A stretch of 8,597 nucleotides of DNA, from NCBI GenBank assembly GCA_011375245.1, contig DRMA01000002.1, positions 1 through 8,597 on the forward strand. The letters are read 5' to 3'. Position 1 is the first letter of the stretch. Every line of letters starts with the position of its first letter. A program made the position numbers and the translations under genes. The notes beneath the pieces were generated by a model that was given only the letters and a program-made list of their open reading frames with translations, ran no database searches and was not told where the DNA came from. This document shows positions 1 to 5,926 of the stretch, in pieces. The stretch is from Thiothrix sp. Its GTDB lineage: Bacteria > Pseudomonadota > Gammaproteobacteria > Thiotrichales > Thiotrichaceae.

Positions 1-340
1 GATCCGTCGCACGAATATCACTTAAGCGTGTTTCCATCAATTCAAATGCTTCATCCCAACTAATTTCTTCAAACTCGCCTGCACCACGTTCTGTTCCTGC
101 TTTTCGCTTCAAGGGTTTAGTCAAGCGCGCAGGCGAATACTGCTTCATAATGCCTGAAGAACCTTTTGCACAAATAACGCCTTTATTTAGTGGGTGATCA
201 GGATTACCCTCAATATAACGTACTTCACCTTTTTCCAGTGTTACATTAATCCCACAACGACACGCACACATGTAGCATGTTGTGCTTTTTACTTCGATAT
301 TTTTTTTAGTTCGCTGAAAAGTAGCTTGATGATTTGACAT
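1..340 (-). CDS. Molybdopterin oxidoreductase, N-terminal part (SoeA-like)
   Basis: This is the 5' end of a DMSO-reductase-family catalytic subunit; 113 codons are visible and the gene continues off the left edge. The start is the ATG at 338-340. Residues C22, C25, C29 and C57 form the Cx2C, x3C, x27C pattern that binds the N-terminal [4Fe-4S] cluster, and K59 follows in an ICAKG motif. There is no twin-arginine signal before the cluster, so the enzyme should stay in the cytoplasm. The TTCYMCACRCGI stretch and the later SSGIMKQYSPARL stretch resemble, from memory, cytoplasmic sulfite dehydrogenase SoeA, which oxidises sulfite to sulfate with SoeB and SoeC. The partner genes would lie to the left and are not visible. 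A formate dehydrogenase or assimilatory nitrate reductase relative is the main alternative. Family membership is secure; substrate is not. No strong ribosome binding site precedes the ATG. Confidence 0.85.
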   Translation of the reverse strand, partial: MSNHQATFQRTKKNIEVKSTTCYMCACRCGINVTLEKGEVRYIEGNPDHPLNKGVICAKGSSGIMKQYSPARLTKPLKRKAGTERGAGEFEEISWDEAFELMETRLSDIRATD

Positions 341-407
341 GACACAGGATTTCCCATAGAGGCAAGTTTTAGGCACACAAGTATAGGAATAAGTTAATTA
401 GAGTACA

Positions 408-413
408 ATTATA
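408..413 (-). promoter_or_regulatory. Candidate -10 box for the molybdoenzyme gene
   Basis: Read on the minus strand this is a perfect TATAAT. It would place transcription start near 401, about 60 nt before the ATG at 340. The overlapping CATAAT at 413-418 is an alternative. The FNR-like site centred at 453.5 would then sit at about -52 or -47, which is not the classical -41.5 spacing. The region is AT-rich, so a chance match is quite possible. Confidence 0.3.
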
Positions 414-446
414 TTATGACTTAATGATATTTTAGTGCTACTTTAA

Positions 447-460
447 TTGATGAAAATCAC
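447..460. promoter_or_regulatory. FNR/Anr-type binding site
   Basis: The sequence TTGATGAAAATCAC matches 9 of the 10 fixed positions of the FNR/Anr consensus TTGAT-N4-ATCAA; only the last base differs. It lies 107 bp before the molybdoenzyme start and 187 bp before glcD, so it more plausibly serves the minus-strand gene. Redox or oxygen control would suit a respiratory molybdoenzyme. No fnr-like gene is in the window, so the regulator is inferred only from the site. Confidence 0.5.
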
Positions 461-518
461 TATTTTTTACAATCAAAGCAACACTCTCCTGAATTTCACA
501 CCTTAATACCTACTCAAT

Positions 519-531
519 GTTTGCAGCAAAC
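519..531. promoter_or_regulatory. Perfect 13-bp palindrome, candidate operator
   Basis: GTTTGC-A-GCAAAC is a perfect 6+1+6 inverted repeat lying 120 bp before the glcD start. Its size suits a dimeric repressor or activator. In E. coli the glc genes are controlled by GlcC, a GntR/FadR-type regulator, but this palindrome is not a close match to any operator I can name. No regulator gene is present in the window. It may be a binding site or a chance dyad. Confidence 0.35.
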
Positions 532-611
532 TAGAATAATAAAGGAAAAAGCAATCATTTAAGGAAATAAGCCTGTTCTTAACACATATAATATAATGCA
601 TTTTTAAAACT

Positions 612-631
612 GAACGGTATAATACCAGTTC
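612..631. promoter_or_regulatory. Dyad over a TATAAT box before glcD
   Basis: GAACGGTATAATACCAGTTC contains a perfect inner palindrome, GGTAT-A-ATACC, flanked by GAAC and GTTC with one unpaired A on the right. A perfect TATAAT (618-623) sits inside it, 28 bp before the glcD ATG. If that hexamer is the -10 box, transcription would start near 630 and the dyad would be an operator that blocks the promoter. No good -35 is found 16-18 bp upstream, so either an activator is needed or the promoter is elsewhere and the dyad forms a leader hairpin. Confidence 0.4.
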
Positions 632-651
632 TTAAAATACAATCACCTAAC

Positions 652-2121
652 ATGCATATAAGTCCTGAAACACGCACTTCACTACTATTCCAGCTCAGTG
701 AAATACTGCAACCCGAACAGCTACTCAGCAATAAGGAAGAACTACGTCCTTATGAATGTGATGGACTTTCGGCCTATAAAACCTTACCCATAGCAGTTGC
801 TTTACCCGACACCATTCAGCAAATCCAGCAAATTATGGAGATTTGTTGCCGCAACAATACTCCTGTCGTAGCACGAGGCGCAGGTACAGGACTCTCAGGT
901 GGCGCACAACCGCATGAAGGTGGAATTATTTTAGGCCTTGCACGTTTTAACAAAATTCTTGCTATTGACCCTGATAATTTAACAGCGCGTGTACAACCTG
1001 GTGTACGTAACCTTGCCATTACTGAAGCTGTTCGCCAGCATAAACTTTATTATGCCCCTGATCCTTCCTCACAAATAGCCTGCTCTATTGGTGGTAATGT
1101 CGCCGAAAATTCAGGTGGCGTACATTGTTTAAAATATGGACTTACAGTACATAATATCTTGGCGCTGAAGATTGTGACAGTAGAAGGTGATTTATTGACA
1201 ATTGGCTCAAACGCATTAGATAACACAGGATATGATTTACTCGGCCTCTTTACAGGCTCAGAAGGTATGTTAGGCATTATCGTTGAAGTCGTGGTTAAAC
1301 TCACTCCTGATGCAGAAGATACACATCTACTAATGGCTGCTTTTAATGATATTGAACAAGCAGGCAATGCGGTTGCAAGTATTATTGCTAATGGCATCAT
1401 TCCTGCGGGCTTAGAAATGATGGACAAACTCGCTATATCCGCCGCAGAAGATTTTGCTCATGCAGGTTACCCACGTGATGCAGAAGCCATCCTCCTATGC
1501 GAACTCGATGGCAGCACGATAGACGTTAGTGAACAAACACAAAAAACAAAAAAAATTCTCACCGAGCAAGGTGCAAGCTTTATTAAAGAAGCGCCTGATA
1601 AAACACAACAAGCTAAACTATGGGCAGGTCGTAAAGCGGCTTTTCCCGCAGTAGGGCGCATTTCCCCTGATTATTACTGCATGGATGGCACTATTCCACG
1701 TAAACATATTGCCAAAGTACTCAAACACATCACCAAACTCTCCACTGAATTTGATTTACGTGTTGCCAATGTATTCCATGCAGGCGATGGTAACCTTCAT
1801 CCATTAATACTTTATGACGCAAATAAAGAAGGCGAACTTGAAAAAGCTGAACAATTTGGTGCAGAAATATTGCGCCTCTGTGTCAAATTGGGCGGTAGTA
1901 TTACAGGAGAACATGGTGTAGGTAACGAAAAAATAGAGTTAATGTGTGAACAATTCAATACTGAAGAACTCACTATTTTTCATGCTATTAAAGCTGCTTT
2001 TGATCCTAATGGCATATTAAACCCAGGCAAAGCTGTTCCTAGTTTACACCGTTGTGCTGAACTAGGACATATGCACGTTCACAATGGCGAATTACCGCAC
2101 CCTGACATCCCACGCTTCTAG
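652..2121 (+). CDS. glcD: Glycolate oxidase, FAD catalytic subunit GlcD
   Basis: GlcD is the FAD-binding catalytic subunit that oxidises glycolate (and often D-lactate) to the 2-oxoacid; with GlcE and GlcF it feeds electrons to the quinone pool. At 489 residues it is close to the E. coli protein (about 499) and resembles it along its length. The FAD-binding PCMH domain covers about residues 45-220, with PVVARGAGTGLSGG at 71-84 and a PDPSSQIACSIGGN segment from about 136. The C-terminal FAD-oxidase domain carries HAGDGNLH (H376 and H383) and GEHGVG (H421), the expected metal and substrate histidines. The start ATG has no Shine-Dalgarno sequence; the upstream bases are ATCACCTAAC. The N-terminus is shorter than in E. 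coli, but no better in-frame start was found. It is first of three co-directional genes; glcE follows after 62 bp. Confidence 0.96.
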   Translation: MHISPETRTSLLFQLSEILQPEQLLSNKEELRPYECDGLSAYKTLPIAVALPDTIQQIQQIMEICCRNNTPVVARGAGTGLSGGAQPHEGGIILGLARFNKILAIDPDNLTARVQPGVRNLAITEAVRQHKLYYAPDPSSQIACSIGGNVAENSGGVHCLKYGLTVHNILALKIVTVEGDLLTIGSNALDNTGYDLLGLFTGSEGMLGIIVEVVVKLTPDAEDTHLLMAAFNDIEQAGNAVASIIANGIIPAGLEMMDKLAISAAEDFAHAGYPRDAEAILLCELDGSTIDVSEQTQKTKKILTEQGASFIKEAPDKTQQAKLWAGRKAAFPAVGRISPDYYCMDGTIPRKHIAKVLKHITKLSTEFDLRVANVFHAGDGNLHPLILYDANKEGELEKAEQFGAEILRLCVKLGGSITGEHGVGNEKIELMCEQFNTEELTIFHAIKAAFDPNGILNPGKAVPSLHRCAELGHMHVHNGELPHPDIPRF

Positions 2122-2169
2122 GTCTTTTAATTAATCACCTTTATCGCTAATAAGTTATAGTTCAAATGA

Positions 2170-2190
2170 ATGAATAATGAATAATGAATA
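2170..2190 (+). repeat. Three tandem ATGAATA heptamers ending at the glcE start
   Basis: The 7-bp unit ATGAATA occurs three times without a mismatch, preceded by ATGA (2166-2169) and followed by another ATG (2191). Because 7 is not a multiple of 3, successive units place an ATG in each reading frame. ATGs at 2166, 2170 and 2177 open only 3-4 codon frames; the one at 2184, at the start of the third unit, opens glcE. The stop of the 2170 mini-frame (TAA, 2182-2184) overlaps the glcE ATG. Confidence 0.85.
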
Positions 2191-3251
2191 ATGTACGTAC
2201 ACAGCTCCAACAACGTGTTAAAACAGCAATTGCTGAAAAAACACCTTTACGCATTTGTGCAGGCAATAGCAAAGAATGTTATGGCAACAAAATCAAAACA
2301 AACCATGACATTGATATCAAACCTTATAGTGGCATCATTCATTATGAACCCACTGAGCTCTGTATCACTGTTCGCGCAGGTACACGTCTAGCAGAATTAG
2401 AAGCAGAACTCAGTAAACACCAACAAATTCTGCCCTTTGAGCCACCATCCTTCACCCAAAATGCAACCATTGGTGGAACCGTTGCTACAGGATTATCAGG
2501 CCCTCGCAGACCCTATAGTGGTGCCGTGCGTGATGCTATTCTTGGGGTTACTATTATTGATGGTCAAGGTGAAATCGTTCGCTTTGGTGGACAAGTGATG
2601 AAAAATGTGGCAGGTTATGACGTTTCACGCCTCATGACTGGCGCACAAGGTACACTGGGTATATTACTCGATATTTCATTACGCTTAATCCCCAAACCCG
2701 AACACAATATAACCTACCAACTGCCTCACTCACAACAGGAAGCATTGGAATACTTTACGAATACACGTCACTCAAACCTACCAATTACTGCGAGTTGCCA
2801 TCACAAACTACAAACCTATATTCGTTTATCAGGTTCTGAAAAACAACTCGATGAGTTAGTAAAAACCTATGACATCCAAACCATGGAAGATGGAGACGAT
2901 TTTTGGCGTGATATTCGTGACCAACAACATGATTTTTTTCAACGCAATGACAAACCTTTATGGCGCATATCATGCGCACCTGCTGCCCCTCTTACCCAAC
3001 AAGTTGATATCCGCACTTTATTAGAATGGAATGGCGCAATACGCTGGATCACCAGCAATATGCCAGCCAATATTATTCAGAATATCGCCCAAAAAGCAAA
3101 TGGAGAAGCTATACTATTTCGCGGTCATGTCGCTGGCATAAATACTTTCAAAAAACCTGAACCCACACTATTCAGATTACATCAGCGTCTAAAACGACAA
3201 CTTGACCCAAAAGGTATTTTCAATCCTAATCGACTTTATGAAGGGCTTTAA
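2184..3251 (+). CDS. glcE: Glycolate oxidase, FAD-binding subunit GlcE
   Basis: GlcE is the second flavoprotein-like subunit of glycolate oxidase, needed for activity with GlcD and GlcF. At 355 residues it is near the E. coli length (about 350). It has an N-terminal PCMH-type FAD domain: GNSK at 27-30, an IGGTVATGLSGPRRPY segment from residue 96, and KNVAGYD at 140-146, all typical of GlcE. The C-terminus ends in a QLDPKGIFNPNRLY segment, also typical. The metal-histidine motifs of GlcD are absent, as expected. The start at 2184 is the last in-frame choice within a heptamer repeat, and there is no recognisable Shine-Dalgarno sequence before it, so initiation may depend on coupling or re-initiation from tiny upstream frames. 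The stop TAA abuts the glcF ATG directly. Confidence 0.95.
   Translation: MNNVRTQLQQRVKTAIAEKTPLRICAGNSKECYGNKIKTNHDIDIKPYSGIIHYEPTELCITVRAGTRLAELEAELSKHQQILPFEPPSFTQNATIGGTVATGLSGPRRPYSGAVRDAILGVTIIDGQGEIVRFGGQVMKNVAGYDVSRLMTGAQGTLGILLDISLRLIPKPEHNITYQLPHSQQEALEYFTNTRHSNLPITASCHHKLQTYIRLSGSEKQLDELVKTYDIQTMEDGDDFWRDIRDQQHDFFQRNDKPLWRISCAPAAPLTQQVDIRTLLEWNGAIRWITSNMPANIIQNIAQKANGEAILFRGHVAGINTFKKPEPTLFRLHQRLKRQLDPKGIFNPNRLYEGL
3240..3245 (+). promoter_or_regulatory. Ribosome binding site of glcF
   Basis: GAAGGG lies 6 nt before the glcF ATG, within the last codons of glcE. It is the only recognisable Shine-Dalgarno sequence in the glc cluster and supports the start at 3252 and translational coupling of glcE and glcF. 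Confidence 0.6.
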
Positions 3252-4460
3252 ATGGAAACACATATAAAAAAAGAACTAGAAAATACAATTGATGGCAAAC
3301 TTGCAAAATCCATTCTTCGTAGCTGTGTTCATTGCGGCTTTTGTAATGCGACCTGTCCTACCTATCAACTACTAGGCGATGAAAATGATGGCCCTAGAGG
3401 TCGTATCTATCTCATTAAACAACTGTTTGAAGGAGATGGGAGTGAATCAACAGAGAAAACACGCTTGCATTTAGATCGCTGTCTAAGCTGTAGAAGCTGT
3501 GAAACAACTTGTCCTTCAGGTGTTAAGTATGGTGCATTGTTAGATATAGGACGAAAACTAGCAGAAGACCTTGCACCGCGATCACGTGAAGAAAAAAAGA
3601 AACGAAAAAGACTACAAACAACACTCTCTTCACCCAAGCGCTTTGGCACTTTACTCAAAGCAGGCCAGTTGCTACGCCCTTTACTTCCCAAAGATACCAG
3701 ACAAAAAATACCCAAAAAACGCTTAGCATTAGAATGCCCAACAACAATACATGAGCGAAAAATGCTGATCCTCCAAGGATGTGTACAACCTGCACTTAGC
3801 CCTGATATTAATACAGCAACAGCCATTGTGCTTGATAAATTAGGCATTAGCTTGATCCATCACAAAAAAGTAAAGTGTTGTGGGGCTGTTAGCCAGCATT
3901 TATCCTCAGAAGACAAAGCCATTACACAGATAAAAAACAACATTGATGCATGGTGGGATGATATATCAAACGGTATCGAAGCGATTATTACCACTGCAAG
4001 TGGCTGTGGAGTCATGTTAAAAGACTACCCACACTATCTCAGGGAAGAAGGAGAATATTTATACAAAGCCGAAATCGTTGCCTCATTGAGCAAAGACATA
4101 TCAGAAATAATCATCGAAGAAAACTACACTTCACTACCTATAAAAAAGACACATAAACTTAGCTGGCACTCTCCTTGCACTTTACAACATGGGCAAAAAA
4201 TCATAGGTTACGTTGAAGAATTACTAACAAATACAGGGCATACGCTATTGCCTATACAAGATGGACATATTTGCTGTGGCTCTGCGGGAACCTATTCAAT
4301 TCTTCAACCCGAACTATCAAAACAATTAAAACACAATAAACTGGAAAATCTTACACGAGAAACGCCTGATATGATCGTAACAGCAAATATAGGTTGTCAG
4401 ACTCACTTACAACAAGGAACAGAAATTCCCGTTGTTCATTGGATCAATCTATTTATTTGA
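3252..4460 (+). CDS. glcF: Glycolate oxidase, iron-sulfur subunit GlcF
   Basis: GlcF carries electrons from the GlcD/GlcE flavin centre to the membrane quinone pool. The 402-residue length matches E. coli GlcF (about 407). Two ferredoxin-type [4Fe-4S] motifs are visible: C25-C28-C31-C35 followed by P36, and C77-C80-C83-C87 followed by P88. Two CCG-domain signatures follow, C209-C210-G211 and C341-C342-G343, the cysteine-rich pattern shared with heterodisulfide reductase subunit B and other respiratory oxidoreductases. No transmembrane segment is evident. The start ATG directly follows the glcE stop. The stop lies 21 bp from the stop of queE on the other strand, and no GC-rich hairpin with a T-run lies between them. 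A lactate-utilisation LutA-type protein is unlikely given two four-cysteine clusters, the length and the glcDE neighbours. Confidence 0.96.
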   Translation: METHIKKELENTIDGKLAKSILRSCVHCGFCNATCPTYQLLGDENDGPRGRIYLIKQLFEGDGSESTEKTRLHLDRCLSCRSCETTCPSGVKYGALLDIGRKLAEDLAPRSREEKKKRKRLQTTLSSPKRFGTLLKAGQLLRPLLPKDTRQKIPKKRLALECPTTIHERKMLILQGCVQPALSPDINTATAIVLDKLGISLIHHKKVKCCGAVSQHLSSEDKAITQIKNNIDAWWDDISNGIEAIITTASGCGVMLKDYPHYLREEGEYLYKAEIVASLSKDISEIIIEENYTSLPIKKTHKLSWHSPCTLQHGQKIIGYVEELLTNTGHTLLPIQDGHICCGSAGTYSILQPELSKQLKHNKLENLTRETPDMIVTANIGCQTHLQQGTEIPVVHWINLFI

Positions 4461-4481
4461 AATTTTAATAAAAAATAACAA

Positions 4482-5144
4482 CTAACGCCCAGTTTCATCA
4501 TTCCACAAATATTTATGCAACTGAAGCTGAAAACGAGCTGGCAAACGATCTGCCAGCATCCACTCTGCTAAGCCCGTTGCATCCATTTCAGTATGACTAG
4601 GCGAAAGCAAAACTTCACAGCATTCAAATAGTTGATAAGTATCAATAATATCCTTAGTCCACTCATAGTCCTCACGACTACAAATCACAAACTTCAGTTC
4701 ATCAGCATTGTTAATAAAATCTAAATTCTGCCAGTGATTTTTAGCTGCCTCGCCAGAATCAGGGGTTTTAATATCCATAATCTTCTTAACACGAGAATCA
4801 ACCGTTGCGACTGAAAGCGCACCACTAGTTTCAAGGGAGACCTGATAGCCTTGATCACATAACTGTGTCAATAAAGCGAAACAACTCTGTTGTGCTAATG
4901 GCTCTCCACCCGTGACACAAACATACTGAGCTTTATAGCCAGCAACTTGTTCTAAAATAGCGCTAATAGGCAACATTTCACCTCCCGTAAACGCATATTC
5001 TGTATCACAATAATGACAACGTAATGGGCAGCCTGTTAAACGCACAAAAACAGTAGGCAAACCCACTCGCGTGGATTCCCCTTGTAACGAGTGAAAAATT
5101 TCACTAACTCTTACATTATCCACAACGTCATTAATGCCCTTCAC
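4482..5144 (-). CDS. queE: 7-carboxy-7-deazaguanine synthase QueE
   Basis: QueE is a radical SAM enzyme that rearranges 6-carboxytetrahydropterin to 7-carboxy-7-deazaguanine, a step towards preQ0 and queuosine in tRNA. The cluster-binding motif is C39-x3-C43-x2-C46 (CPLRCHYC), with an SLQGES segment before it, as in Pseudomonas-type QueE. The VTGGEP segment is the glycine-rich SAM-contact motif, and the C-terminal RFQLQLHKYLW is characteristic. Length is 220 residues from the GTG at 5142-5144, overlapping cpoB by 14 nt. An in-frame GTG at 5121-5123 (codon 8) would give 213 residues, a 7-nt gap after cpoB, and an N-terminus closer to homologues; neither start has an ideally spaced Shine-Dalgarno. 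It is last in the tol-pal block; queC, often next, is absent because the opposite strand holds glcF. Confidence 0.95.
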   Translation of the reverse strand: MKGINDVVDNVRVSEIFHSLQGESTRVGLPTVFVRLTGCPLRCHYCDTEYAFTGGEMLPISAILEQVAGYKAQYVCVTGGEPLAQQSCFALLTQLCDQGYQVSLETSGALSVATVDSRVKKIMDIKTPDSGEAAKNHWQNLDFINNADELKFVICSREDYEWTKDIIDTYQLFECCEVLLSPSHTEMDATGLAEWMLADRLPARFQLQLHKYLWNDETGR

Positions 5145-5889
5145 TGCGCATTTTATCTAAACGTGCTTTAGCTAATTGCGCTGCATGACTATTAGGGAAA
5201 TAACGCAAAACATCGTTAAAAGTACGACGCGCCATATTCCAATCTTTCAGCGCATAAAAACTATAACCTAATTTCACCGCAGCATCAGGTGCTTTTCTAC
5301 CTTTTTTATATTTATTCAACACTACAATAAAAGAGTCAATCGCTTGACGATAGTTTCGTTGTGAATACCACGCTTCGCCAATCCAATAGTGTGCATTCTC
5401 GGCTAAAGGACTATTAGGATATTTAGCTAAAAAGCGCTTAAAAGCGGTCACACCTGCTTGCCTATTCTGCTTTAAGGCTTCATATGCTTGATTATATTCA
5501 GCCTTAACACCTGTAACAGGACGATGGGTTACTATAGTAGGTTGTGTTGATATAGGTCGCTTCACAGGCTGTACGGGTTGCCGTTGTGGAGGTATGGGTT
5601 TCACTGTCTCTGGCGTTGTTCTTAATGGTGCGTCTTCTGATCTATTTTTACTTTCTGCATTCATACGTTCATCTAAGGCAAGAAATGCGCGTTTTTGGCT
5701 TTCTTTCAGCTGCGTTAAATCATGCCGCAGTATTTGGTTTTCACCGCGCAGTTGATTAATTTCCTTCCCCATGATTTCAATACGCTGATACAACTCTGCA
5801 AAAGCATCAGAGTTAGCATGAGCAGATATTGCTGACAGCATCAGCAAAGAGGCTAATGATATATGGGATATACTTGTTATTACTTTCAT
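5131..5889 (-). CDS. cpoB: Cell division coordinator CpoB (YbgF), Tol-Pal system
   Basis: CpoB is a periplasmic protein that links Tol-Pal action to peptidoglycan synthesis at the septum. I choose the ATG at 5887-5889 because GGAG lies 6 nt upstream; the ATG at 5899-5901, four codons earlier, has none. From this start the protein has 252 residues, close to E. coli CpoB (about 263). A Sec signal peptide covers residues 1-25 (hydrophobic stretch, then AHA before N26). Residues about 28-75 look like the N-terminal trimerising coiled coil. A proline-rich basic linker follows (about 86-125), then a C-terminal TPR domain from about 130 with the YWIGEAWYSQRNYRQAI helix pair and a YPNS/FPNS repeat pattern. 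It follows pal by 31 bp and overlaps or abuts queE. Confidence 0.94.
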   Translation of the reverse strand: MKVITSISHISLASLLMLSAISAHANSDAFAELYQRIEIMGKEINQLRGENQILRHDLTQLKESQKRAFLALDERMNAESKNRSEDAPLRTTPETVKPIPPQRQPVQPVKRPISTQPTIVTHRPVTGVKAEYNQAYEALKQNRQAGVTAFKRFLAKYPNSPLAENAHYWIGEAWYSQRNYRQAIDSFIVVLNKYKKGRKAPDAAVKLGYSFYALKDWNMARRTFNDVLRYFPNSHAAQLAKARLDKMRSEGH

Positions 5890-5895
5890 CGTTGA

Positions 5896-5899
5896 CTCC
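5896..5899 (-). promoter_or_regulatory. Ribosome binding site that fixes the cpoB start
   Basis: GGAG on the minus strand lies 6 nt before the ATG at 5889. It lies inside the first codons of the longer reading frame that starts at 5901, and so argues for the shorter form. Confidence 0.7.
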
Positions 5900-5926
5900 A
5901 TTACGACTTACAACTTACGACTAATA
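5899..5926 (-). repeat. Degenerate heptamer repeats at the pal/cpoB junction
   Basis: Read on the minus strand, four 7-bp units stand in register: TATTAGT, CGTAAGT, TGTAAGT, CGTAATG. The middle two agree at 6 of 7 positions, and the outer two are more diverged. The first unit contains the pal stop codon; the last ends in the unused upstream ATG and borders the cpoB ribosome binding site. It has the same period as the repeat at the glcE start, but a different sequence. Confidence 0.55.

Larger units (their letters stand above)
341..651. other. Divergent intergenic region between molybdoenzyme gene and glcD
   Basis: These 311 bp separate two genes transcribed away from each other, so both promoters should lie here. 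I see no open reading frame of note, no RNA gene and no strong terminator. The region is AT-rich. It holds an FNR-type site, one perfect palindrome and one dyad over a TATAAT sequence, each listed separately. Several TATAAT-like hexamers occur (408-413 on the minus strand; 587-592, 592-597 and 618-623 on the plus strand), but none has a convincing -35 element, so transcription starts cannot be assigned with certainty. Confidence 0.7.

Noticed and set aside
816..1661. Minus-strand reading frames of 64-125 codons at 816-1019, 1050-1427 and 1467-1661
   Set aside because: They lie antisense within glcD, have no recognisable domain or ribosome binding site, and glcD is well supported along its whole length.
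4453..4478. TTATTT ... AAATAA as a bidirectional terminator between glcF and queE
   Set aside because: The stem is all A-T, only 6 bp, with a 14-nt loop; too weak to call.
4537..4557. GCTGGCA / TGCCAGC 7-bp stem as terminator of the glc operon
   Set aside because: It is within the queE coding sequence, encodes ordinary QueE residues, and has no T-run on the plus strand.
5890..5901. cpoB start at 5901 (256 residues)
   Set aside because: No ribosome binding site precedes it, while GGAG sits 6 nt before the ATG at 5889 and the shorter form gives a typical signal peptide.
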